Below, in pieces: positions 56,401-64,000 of a stretch of 64,000 nucleotides of DNA. The notes under the pieces were generated by a model that saw nothing but the letters and a program-made list of their open reading frames with translations, did no database searches and was not told the DNA's origin. The translations under genes and the position numbers were made by a program. Origin of the DNA: DATDIC01 sp963764525 (lineage in GTDB: Bacteria; Pseudomonadota; Alphaproteobacteria; Acetobacterales; Acetobacteraceae). The stretch lies in the NCBI GenBank assembly GCA_963764525.1, contig CAVXTC010000020.1:116730-180729 (forward strand). Reading direction: 5' to 3'. Positions within the stretch are counted from its first letter, which is position 1, and every line of letters begins with the position of its first letter.

Positions 56401-57416
56401 GGTGCTCGAGTCGATGAACTATCTTGCGGCGAGCGGTGGCTGCTTCATGGTGCTGGCCATTGCGAAGGAACAGGTTCTCGCGGGCATCGGGCTGGCGAAC
56501 AAAGAGATTGCGACGGAGCTTCGCCCAGATTTGGACGAGCGTACTGCACGTGACGCTTATGCGCGGGATTTTCTTCGCAAGTTGATTCAGATCGAGGTTC
56601 CGGTTCCCAGGTTCAATGCCGCCGCAGTCGAACGGTTGCTCGGGGCGGCGACCGCGGAGCCGCCAGTGGGTCCAGCGGACCGCGTCTGGCTCGCGCCGGT
56701 GATGGCGTTGTTATTGTGCGGCTGTTTGTTTCTTGCTGGAACGGCTGGACACAGCCTCTATGCGCCTTTGGTGGATGCCTGGCAGCGCGCGGCGCCGATC
56801 GCTGCCCATAGAGTCAGGGGCCGTCCAGGCACCGGCGGCAGCCACTACGGTGGGCGCGATGTCCGGCAATGCACCTGCAGCATCGCCAGCCCCGCAGACC
56901 TGGGCTTTCGAGGCGCGCGGTCCCGCGGCGCCATCACGTCTATGGTTGCTGCTGCTCGTTCCCGTATTAGGCGGCGCAGTGGTCGCAATATTGCTGCATG
57001 CGCGCAGACCGTACGCAACGGAGGAGGTTGACACGCCGGAGTTCGCGCGTGCGCTGGATCATTGGGCGGGAGCCGCCTGGCTTGGCTGCGGATCCCCGCG
57101 GGAGATGAAGCGGTTCCTCAATCACCTGCGTTTCGCGGCGGCGGGGCGCGGTTCCGCATTGTCAGGCGGCGTTCTGGTGGGATTGGGCGTGACTGCGCTT
57201 GCCGACCTGGAGGTGGTGCGCGCGCTTGCCGAACACGGGAACGATCTGTTGGCGCAGATACAGGACCGGGTGAAGAGCGGGCCGGTGTGGAACGCAATCG
57301 CCGAAGCCGGCGACGGGGAACGTTTGCTCCGCTCGGGCCTGCCGGCCTTCAATCCGACCCGCGAGGAAGCGGGGCGATTTCTTGAGCTATGGGAGGGCGT
57401 GCGGGTGCGGGTTTGA
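53485..57416 (+). CDS. Asp-box beta-propeller fused to a KAP-type P-loop NTPase (two frameshifts)
   Basis: About 1309 residues. Order: membrane helix (WMLVLAVFLVALGSALSLLL, residues 33-52); fourteen 42-residue Asp-box repeats (89-669), each with SLDGGASW; membrane helix WVLWVLGFVLVVPSF; then the NTPase with Walker A GAWGSGKSSVVGRL (about 755), a pair of membrane helices between Walker A and B (GLALAAAAALLGFGF; WTLLGGLAAPFGLTLGALLF), Walker B LTILIDDLDRCQP (about 960), a further helix pair, and SPREMKRFLNHLRF. Membrane insertion inside the NTPase and the PRxxKR motif are KAP hallmarks. Frame changes near 55667 (ccgggg) and 56810; length is 3n+2, fitting two surplus bases. Start ATG 53485 chosen just before the first helix; upstream in-frame starts exist. 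Divergent from mazEF. Function not known; a sensor-effector role is inferred. Confidence 0.82.
53749..55490 (+). repeat. Fourteen in-frame 126-bp repeats (beta-propeller blades)
   Basis: Repeat starts: 53749, 53875, 54001, 54127, 54253, 54379, 54505, 54631, 54757, 54883, 55009, 55135, 55267 and 55393. All are 126 bases except the twelfth (132) and the shorter last one. The first is the most divergent. Copies agree even at synonymous positions (ctgctgcgcagcctcgatgg is shared by nearly all), which points to recent duplication or gene-conversion homogenisation. Fourteen blades equal two seven-bladed propellers. Confidence 0.95.
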
Positions 57417-57524
57417 TGCGGGCGAGGGGTGCCGGACCGGCGCGGCTCGATTGCCTGACGCGTTCGGCTGGCAGCCTGTTTAGCACTAGCGCGACTTTCA
57501 CCAAGGTGCGCCCGTGCCGATCCG

Positions 57525-58715
57525 TCAGCCCGCCATCGCACGCTCCGGCACCGCGGCGCGCCCGAAGGCCGGCATCACTTCCATTGCAAACCGTTCTAAC
57601 TGCTCCAGTGCCACCGACTTCGGCACCCCCACCGACAGGCTGACGGAGATCCGGTCCAGCGCCGGATATTTTGCCTCCAGCGCCTTCAGATGATCCACGA
57701 TCTCCGCCGGCGAGCCGCACAGGAACCCCCCGCTCGCAATCGCTTCCTCGATGCGCGGCAGCTTCGCACCTGGCGCACGCACGGGGTCACGCATGACCTC
57801 GATCTGCTCCTCGGTCATCGCACGGACCAGCCGCAGCTCGCCAAACATCTTCATGTTCTCTTCGTAGTATTTCGCCGCTTCCCGCGCGCCCTGTTCGCGG
57901 CTGTCGGCAATGTAGAAGTGGAAGCCGAAGCACAGTCTTTCGCCGGGCTCGATGTGTTTGCCGGCGCGGGCGTGCGCTTCCTGCCAGGCCAGCACCACCT
58001 TGTGCATCGCGCCGCCCTCGGCCGAGCCGCCGCCGACAACACCCTGGATCCCGTGCTTCGCCATGAAATCCAGCCCGCGCGCCGTGCCGCCCTGGATCGG
58101 CTGCCAGCATTCCACCGGGCGGCGCAGCGGGCGCGGCACTAGGGTGAGTTCCTTCAGCGCGTAGCCGCGATACGGCACCTCCGGCGGCAGCGTGTAGTGC
58201 TTGCCGCGATGGGTGAAAGCTTCCTCGTTGAAGGCCTTGAAGATGATATCGACCTGTTCTTCAAACAGCTCGCGATTGGCCGCCTGGTCTAGCAGCGGCG
58301 CGCCGAAGGTTTCAACCTCCCGCGTGTGGTAGCCGCGGCCGACGCCGAATGTCACGCGCCCGCCGGTCAGGATGTCGGCGGCGGCGAAATCCTCGGCCAA
58401 CCGCAGCGGGTGCCACATCGGCGCGATGTTGAAGCCGCAGCCGATGCGCAGCCGCCGGGTGACGTGCGCCAGATGCACCGCCATCATCAGCACGTTGGGG
58501 ATGCATTCGTATCCTTCGCGCTGGAAATGGTGCTCGGCCATCCAGAACGTGTGGTAGCCGAGGCGGTCCATCAGCTCCGCCATCGATTGCGCCTTGTCGA
58601 ACACGGTGGCCAGGCGTTCGTTGCCGAACCGCCGTTGGTTCACCGGGACGCCGCCATACCCCACATCGTCCATGTCGATATGGCCGGCGAACAGGCTGTC
58701 GAACTTGGTGATCAT
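57525..58715 (-). CDS. LLM-class flavin-dependent oxidoreductase (luciferase-like)
   Basis: The intact 396-residue protein belongs to the bacterial luciferase-like fold: MITKFDSLFAGHIDMDD, MAELMDRLGYHTFWMAEHHF, CGFNIAPMWHPLRLAEDFAA, RVTFGVGRGYHTREVETFG and GGFLCGSPAEIVDHLKALE. It uses reduced FMN from a separate reductase for monooxygenation; the substrate is unknown. No partner reductase lies near. 57417-57524 holds nothing recognisable. Confidence 0.9.
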   Translation of the reverse strand: MITKFDSLFAGHIDMDDVGYGGVPVNQRRFGNERLATVFDKAQSMAELMDRLGYHTFWMAEHHFQREGYECIPNVLMMAVHLAHVTRRLRIGCGFNIAPMWHPLRLAEDFAAADILTGGRVTFGVGRGYHTREVETFGAPLLDQAANRELFEEQVDIIFKAFNEEAFTHRGKHYTLPPEVPYRGYALKELTLVPRPLRRPVECWQPIQGGTARGLDFMAKHGIQGVVGGGSAEGGAMHKVVLAWQEAHARAGKHIEPGERLCFGFHFYIADSREQGAREAAKYYEENMKMFGELRLVRAMTEEQIEVMRDPVRAPGAKLPRIEEAIASGGFLCGSPAEIVDHLKALEAKYPALDRISVSLSVGVPKSVALEQLERFAMEVMPAFGRAAVPERAMAG

Positions 58716-58837
58716 GCCGCACGCTCCCGGAAAACCGGGTTGCATGGTAGTCGCCCCGGCATCATTGGCAACCGGCACCGGGCGCCAGCCTGGATTTCCT
58801 GCAGGTTGCCCGATACCTGAATGCGGCATTGCCATTT

Positions 58838-58915
58838 GACACGAAGTTCGCGAAGAACATAAAGTTCGCAAAGGAATTACCTCGGCGACCTTTGCGCCTT
58901 GGTGACCTTTGTGTC
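58838..58915. repeat. CACAAAGG-type dispersed palindrome, copy 3
   Basis: gacacgaagttcgcgaag ... cttggtgacctttgtgtc, an imperfect hairpin of 78 bases related to copies at 4882-4970 and 13234-13288. It lies between two convergently or serially placed ends, next to the acyltransferase stop. Confidence 0.65.
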
Positions 58916-58929
58916 AGAAAAGGGCAGCG

Positions 58930-60091
58930 TCAGGTTGCCGGCAGCCCACGGCGCGCCATCCGCCGTGCCGCGGCGATCCCCATCTTGCCGGCGATATACG
59001 CCATGCCCCAGGGCGAGTTGGCCACTCGCCAGGTGAAGGTGCGCTCCGCCCGGTTGCCCCAGAAGCGCTTATGCTCGCCGTCGCCCAGCCGCATATCGTA
59101 GTCCAGGCCGCGCTCCAGCGCCCAGCGGATGTGGTGCTCCTTTAGCACATGGCCGGGCGAGTACTTGCGCAGTTCATAATCGAACGTGCCGACGTTGCAC
59201 TCGAAACGGACCTTGTCGATGCTGGCGAGGTCCATGGCGATGATCCGGTCGTCCAGCTTCAGCACGAAAATCATGCAGTGCCCGGAAGGAAAGAACGCGC
59301 GCACCTGGGCCTTGAGGAAACGCGGGTACTCATCGGTGCGCAGGCAAATCTTGTCCTCCCGCCCGGCATGATCCAGCCATGTCCGCTTGTGGCGGATCAT
59401 CCAGTCGATGATCTCCACCCCCCGCGACGGATCGGTGACCTGCTCCGTGGTGATGCTGCCGAGCTCGGATAGCCGGCGGCGCTTGCGGCCGAGATCGCGG
59501 CGCTGATCGGCGCTGATGGTGTGCCAGTACCGCGTCCCAATCGGCGAAGCCGCGCAGGCTGATCCAGGGAGCGTCCAGTTGGTAGAGCATCGATTTCGGC
59601 GTGCGGTCGCGCTGCAGCACGCGGTGCAGCAGGGAGTCTTCACGGACGAAGCGCAGATCGAACAGATCGCAGCGGCAGGCGGCGCGTATCTGGCGCCAGG
59701 CGCTGGCGACACGGTGTTCGGCGTCGGCGCAGTCTTCGACCAGGACGCTGCTGTAGTCGCCCCACTCGGCGGCGACCGGCGTCGCCATGCGCCAATGATT
59801 GTTGCGATAAACAACGAATGGCCACGCCAGTCCAAGCCGGCCATCGCGCCGCCCGAGCAGGCAGACCAGTCGCCGGGGACGAGGATCGGGTGGGTGTTCC
59901 AGAGTGGCCCGCGTCCATTCGCAGGTTTGCATAAGGTAGTCGTGCGTGGCGCGCCGCCACAGGGCGTCCCATTCCGGCTGCAACGCCTTCAGCTCGGCCG
60001 GGTCGGTGACAATTTCGTAGCTATCTTCGGGGCGCGTGGGGGCCGAAGCGCGATGGCGCACGGTTCCGGCCAACATCCCGGTCCCCGACAT
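58930..60091 (-). CDS. CelD/BcsL-like GNAT acyltransferase, first copy (frameshift near 59517)
   Basis: Acetyltransf_6 family, linked in other bacteria to polysaccharide or cellulose synthesis loci. Start MSGTGMLAGTVRHRASAPTR; EWDALWRRATHDYLMQTCEW; AEWGDYSSVLVEDCADAEHR; after the frame change ISADQRRDLGRKRRRLSELG, FVLKLDDRIIAMDLASID, KYSPGHVLKEHHIRWALERG and YDMRLGDGEHKRFWGNRAER. The span is 3n+1 bases, so one surplus base restores 386 residues. Paralogue of the gene at 60307. Confidence 0.83.
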
Positions 60092-60208
60092 GGCTGAAGA
60101 AATCCTCCCGACGCTATCGTAGATGTCTGGCGGCGCGGCTTCGGCACAACCGGCCGTCTCAGTGTTTTGAATTGCGACAATCCTTCAGCACGATATCAAT
60201 GATCGGAT

Positions 60209-60296
60209 GGAGAGGTGGCCGAGTGGTCGAAGGCGGCGATGTTCCGATCGCTATACCGAAAGGTATCGTGGGTTCGAATCCCTACCCTCTCCGCCA
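60209..60296 (+). tRNA. tRNA-Ser (anticodon unclear because of irregular loops)
   Basis: Acceptor arms GGAGAGG and CCTCTCC pair fully and GCCA follows, with G as discriminator base, typical of serine. The D-arm GCCGAGTGGTCGAAGGC and the long variable arm TACC-gaaa-GGTA mark a class II tRNA. The anticodon arm GCGAT-gttccg-ATCGC has a six-base loop, one too few, so the anticodon cannot be read with confidence. The T-arm GTGGG-ttcgaat-CCC-t-AC has one surplus T. These two indels match the frameshift pattern of the window. Confidence 0.85.
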
Positions 60297-60306
60297 GGCA
60301 ACCATC

Positions 60307-61374
60307 GTGGCGCCGACGGCATCCTTTGAAACCTGCACCGATTGGGACGAACTGTCGGCGCTGGCCGCTGAATGGGACGCCCTGTGGCAGCGGGCCCGAA
60401 CCGGTTATCTGATCGAAAGCTTCGACTGGGCGCGGCTGACCTGGATCCACCCGCACGATGCGGGTCGGCTGTTCTGCCTGAGCGGCCGCCAGGGGGGACG
60501 GTTGGCGCTGATCTGGCCATTCCTGCTGCGTGGCGGGCGTCCGTGGTCGATCGCGGAGCCACTGGCGACGGTCTGGGGCGATTACAGTACCGTGCTGACG
60601 GACGATTCTGGGCTGATCGAGGCCGCGTGGCGGCGATTGCGGGCCACCTGTCCGGCGGACCTGATCCATCTGCCGTTCATGCGCGCCGGCTCGCGGTTGG
60701 CCGCAGTGGTCGCCGCTACGGGCGCCGCGGTGCACCTGCATACGCTGCCGGCGCCATGGGTGAGCTGGCAGGGGATCGGCACCTGGGACGCATATCTGCA
60801 CGGCCTGAGCCCGGACCAGCGTCGCGACCTCGGGCGCAAGCACCGCCGGCTGGCGGAAACCGGTTCCATGAGGTTCGAAATCGTGACCGCATCGGATGCC
60901 GCGCGCCCGGTCATCGACTGGATGCTGCATCACAAGGCAGTGTGGCTGGAGCATTCCGAGAAATCTGATACGACGTGGATCCGCGACGATCGGTTCCGGG
61001 CGTTTCTTTACGACCTTATGGTGGCGTTCGGACCGAGCCAACGCTGTGCTATTTTCGTGCTGCGGATCGGGGACCGCATCGTCGCCGCCGATCTTGCCAG
61101 CATCGATGACGTCCGCGTGGGCTGGTACATGGGCACGTTCGATGCCGGGTTTCGCCGATACTCGCCGGGACACGTGCTGAAGGAGTATGCGCTGCATTGG
61201 GCGTTCGACCGCGGCCTCGATTTCGACATGCGGCTGGGCGACGGGGAGCACAAGCGGTTCTGGGCCAACCGGACCGAACCGACGGTGACCTGGCGGGCCG
61301 CGGCATCGGCCTGGGGCCGTGCTTATGTGCTGGCCAAGCGGGCCCAGGCGCTCAGGGCCGCGCTGCGGCGGTGA
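60307..61374 (+). CDS. CelD/BcsL-like GNAT acyltransferase, second copy
   Basis: The intact 355-residue paralogue of the gene at 58930: EWDALWQRARTGYLIESFDW, VWGDYSTVLTDDSGLIEAA, SPDQRRDLGRKHRRLAETGS, YSPGHVLKEYALHWAFDRGL and FDMRLGDGEHKRFWANRTEP. No ATG is near; GTG 60307, eleven bases after the tRNA end, gives a start before TASFETCTDWDELSAL. The stop overlaps the next gene (GTGA). The pair, divergent around the tRNA gene, probably arose by duplication. Confidence 0.83.
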   Translation: MAPTASFETCTDWDELSALAAEWDALWQRARTGYLIESFDWARLTWIHPHDAGRLFCLSGRQGGRLALIWPFLLRGGRPWSIAEPLATVWGDYSTVLTDDSGLIEAAWRRLRATCPADLIHLPFMRAGSRLAAVVAATGAAVHLHTLPAPWVSWQGIGTWDAYLHGLSPDQRRDLGRKHRRLAETGSMRFEIVTASDAARPVIDWMLHHKAVWLEHSEKSDTTWIRDDRFRAFLYDLMVAFGPSQRCAIFVLRIGDRIVAADLASIDDVRVGWYMGTFDAGFRRYSPGHVLKEYALHWAFDRGLDFDMRLGDGEHKRFWANRTEPTVTWRAAASAWGRAYVLAKRAQALRAALRR

Positions 61375-62286
61375 AGCTCATATATTTCGGTTTCGACTTT
61401 TTTGCCGGGGTGCTTCGGCGGGTGCTGGCGGACGGGCATGAGGTTGCCCGGCTGTACGCCTACTGCACGGATAACCGATGGAACTTCAATCGGGAGGTGC
61501 TGCGTCTGGCGCGGCGGCACCGCATTCCGGTGTCGTTCGGCAAGCCGCTTCAGGCGGAGATCGATGCCCTGACGCGCGGCGGGGCGGAGCTGCTGCTGGT
61601 TTGCGGCTATCCGCACAAGGTCCCGTGCACCGGATGGGTTCGCGGCGTCAACCTGCACCCGTCGCTGTTGCCGGAAGGTCGCGGGCGGTGGCCGCTGCCC
61701 TGGCAGATTTTGCGCTATCCGGAGGCCGCCGGGTTGACGCTGCACAAGCTGACCGACGCCTGGGATTCCGGCGACGTCCTGACTGCGGCACCGGCTGACG
61801 CTGTCCGAGACGGATGACCTGGAGACGCTGACGGCGCGGTTGCAAATGGCGGCGCCGCCGCTGGTGAGCCGGTTGCTCGGCGAATTGGATGCGCACTGGC
61901 GGGCCGCCATCCCGCAGGCAGGCGGCAGCTATTGGCGGTTTCCGGGCCCGGCGGAACGCCGGCTGGACGGCGGACGGACGGTAGCGGAGAACCTGCGCAT
62001 TGTCCGTGCATTCGGCAATTTCGGGTCCGGGGCAGTATTCGAGGGTTCCGTCTGGAACGTCACCGCTGCGTCCGGATGGGTCGAGCCGCACGATCGGCCG
62101 CCCGGATCGGTGGTGCACCGAAGCGGTGGCGAGGTGACGCTGGCAGTGGCGGACGGGTTTGTGGTGCTGCGGCAGTTCCGTCGCGACGTTCCGCTTGGTG
62201 TCGGGCGGCGCATGGCGGCGGCGGTGCGGCGGCGCTATCCGCTCTGGCTTCTTCCCCTCTGGCTTGTTCCGCGGCTGCGGGAGTAG
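61371..62286 (+). CDS. Formyltransferase-like protein (frameshift near 61795)
   Basis: Start GTG 61371 gives MKLIYFGFDFFAGVLRRVLA, followed by VCGYPHKVPCTGWVRGVNLHPSLLP, where NLHPSLLP is the formyltransferase catalytic loop (Asn, His), and GLTLHKLTDAWDSGDVL. After the frame change LTLSETDDLETLTARLQMAA and a C-terminal beta part GVGRRMAAAVRRRYPL. The span is 3n+1 bases, so one surplus base restores about 304 residues. With the CelD-like neighbour it may add an N-acyl group to a surface sugar or amino sugar. Confidence 0.75.
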
Positions 62287-62318
62287 CCTTCCGGCAACAC
62301 GACCAGGGAGGCACAATC

Positions 62319-63900
62319 ATGAAACGTCGGGATGTCCTGAAAACCGCATTTGCCGGGGCTGCCGCGCTGGCTGCGCCGCGGATCGTGCGAGCCGAGGGGG
62401 CAACGACCATCACCTTCGTCCCGCACGCCGACCTGGCGTCGCTCGACCCGGTCTGGACCACCGCGGATATCACCCGCAACTACTCACTGGCGGTGTTCGA
62501 CACGCTGTATGGGTTCGACGCCGGCTTCGCGGTGCAGCCGCAGATGGTGGCCGGCCACACTGTGGACAGCGACGGCAAGCAGTGGGACATCACGCTGCGC
62601 GACGGCCTGCAATTCCACGACAAGGCGCCGGTGCTGGCGCGCGATTGCGTCGCCACGATCAAACGCTGGGCGGTGCGCAATCCGCTTGGGCAGGCGCTGA
62701 TGACCCGCGTGGCGGAGCTCAGCGCGCCATCGGACAAGGTGATCCGCATCCGGCTGAACAAGCCGTTCTCCCTGGTGCCGACGGCGCTCGGCCAGGTGGA
62801 TTGCGCGATCATGCCGGAACGCCTGGCGGCGACCGATCCGATGAAGCAGATCCCCGAGGCGATCGGCAGCGGCCCGTTCCGTTTCCTGCCGGCCGAGCGC
62901 ATACCGGGCGCGCGGGTGGTGTTCGCCAAGAACACCGATTACGTCCCGCGCCCGGACGGCGTGCCGAGCTTCAACGCCGGTCCGAAGGTGGTGTACGTCG
63001 ATCGCGTGGTGTGGAACTTCATCCCCGATCCCGCCACCGCCTCGGCCGCGCTGATGGAAGGCGAGGTGGATTGGTGGGAGAACCCGACCATCGACCTGGT
63101 GCCGCAGTTGCGTGGCAACAAGGATCTGGTGATCACGGTGAAGGACCGCACCGGGGAAATCGGGTGCCTGCGGTTCAACCAGTTGTTTCCGCCGTTCGAC
63201 AATGCGGCGATACGCCGCGTGGTGCTGTCGGCGATCGACCAGAAGGAGGTCATGACAGCGGTTGCCGGCGCGGTACCGGAGCTGATCAAGACCGATGTCG
63301 GCATCTTCGTTCCCGGCACGCCGATGGCGAGCGATGTCGGGGTCGAGGTCACCCGGGGGCCCAAGGATTATGCGAAGATCAAGCAGGATTTGATCGCCGC
63401 CGGCTACAAGGGTGAAAAGGTGGTGGTGCTCGGCGCGCAATCCATTCCGTCGATTTTTGCCGAGGCGCAGGTGGCCACCGACGTGCTGAAGCAGATCGGC
63501 ATGAACGTCGATTTCCGTGTCACCGACTGGGGCACGGTGGTGCAGCGGCGCGCCAGCAAGGAGCCGCTGGACAAGGGCGGCTGGAACGTTTTCTATACGT
63601 ATCTTGGCGGATTCGGCAACATTTCGCCGGCCCCGAATATCGCGATCCGGGGAAACGGCGCCGGCGCGTGGTTCGGCTGGCCGACCGACCCGAAGATGGA
63701 GGCGTTGCGCGACGCGTGGTTCGAGGCGCCGGACCTTGCCGCGCAGCAGAAGATCACGCGGGAGATGCAGGTGCAGTTCTTCCAGAACCCGAGCTTACGT
63801 GCCGCTCGGCATGTACGACATGCCGACCGCGTTCCACCGCTATCTGAAGGACGTGCGCGACGGCTGGCCGCAATTCTATGGGGTGCAGAAGACGACCTGA
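62319..63900 (+). CDS. ABC transporter substrate-binding protein, dipeptide/SBP_bac_5 family (frameshift near 63795)
   Basis: Signal peptide of twin-arginine type (MKRRDVLKTAFAGAAALAAP). The family pattern follows: FVPHADLASLDPVWTTADIT, YGFDAGFAVQPQMVAGHTVD, WDITLRDGLQFHDKAPVLAR, AIGSGPFRFLPAERIPGARV and LRFNQLFPPFDNAAIRRVVL. After one frame change the end is YVPLGMYDMPTAFHRYLKDV. Length is 3n+1 bases. GGGAGG lies seven bases before the ATG. No permease or ATPase genes follow within the window. Confidence 0.9.
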
Positions 63901-63915
63901 GGGATCGACCAGCGG

Positions 63916-64000
63916 TCAGGCCAGCGTCATCTCCGGCGGGTCATACGCGCGGATCGGCGGCTGGTTGCCGGTGAAACGCTCGATTTCCACGCCGGTGAGT
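63916..64000 (-). CDS. C-terminal end of an unidentified protein (runs off the window)
   Basis: The last 27 codons read LTGVEIERFTGNQPPIRAYD followed by PPEMTLA and a TGA at 63918-63916. It is in good coding composition and convergent with the binding-protein gene. The family cannot be told from so short a piece. Confidence 0.5.
   Translation of the reverse strand, partial: LTGVEIERFTGNQPPIRAYDPPEMTLA

Overview
This looks like a chromosomal stretch of a high-GC alphaproteobacterium, most likely Acetobacteraceae (Rhodospirillales). The evidence is the gene content and order: tsaB, rimI, a TusA-like gene, a MucR regulator, a Fur regulator, olsB, lnt and an XRE regulator in a row; rplM-rpsI-argC-gamma carbonic anhydrase; metX-metW divergent from chorismate mutase-hisC-prephenate dehydrogenase; and strong GC bias at third codon positions. 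No rRNA genes and no CRISPR array are visible. The species cannot be told from this sequence. Layout, left part: 0-13 kb is catabolic and transport accessory DNA (DUF35/thiolase-like pair, P450, M20 amidohydrolase, an IS630 element, a ribose-type ABC transporter, a glycerophosphodiesterase, an Asp/Glu racemase and a DadA-type oxidase). 13.2-16.6 kb is a group II intron whose maturase gene is split by an intact IS256-family element. 16.6-27.2 kb is a housekeeping core (ribosomal proteins, argC, Fe-S carrier, tRNA modification, ornithine lipid and lipoprotein acylation, four regulators). 27.2-28.6 kb is an IS110-family element sitting inside a REP-like palindrome. Layout, right part: 28.6-46 kb is mixed metabolism (MBL hydrolase, endonuclease III, lipoprotein, MFS and DMT transporters, two amidohydrolases, maleate-isomerase-like protein, second DadA, a proline-rich secreted protein, M20 peptidase, FAD oxidase). 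45.7-51 kb is methionine and aromatic amino acid biosynthesis. 51-53 kb has a beta-lactamase-fold hydrolase and mazEF. 53.5-57.4 kb encodes the most unusual protein here: 14 nearly identical 42-residue Asp-box repeats fused to a membrane-embedded KAP-type P-loop NTPase. 57.5-64 kb has a luciferase-like oxidoreductase, two CelD-like acyltransferases flanking a tRNA-Ser, a formyltransferase-like gene and a dipeptide-type binding protein. Caution on reading frames: many otherwise well-conserved genes, including housekeeping ones, carry single-base frameshifts, most often one surplus base, and the tRNA is affected too. I read these mainly as sequence or assembly errors, so such genes are listed as CDS over their full span with frameshift positions; clear remnants and the IS-split maturase are listed as pseudogenes. 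Several families of dispersed palindromes (REP-like, CACAAAGG-type, cgtcattcc-type) occupy the intergenic spaces and appear to be landing sites for the mobile elements.
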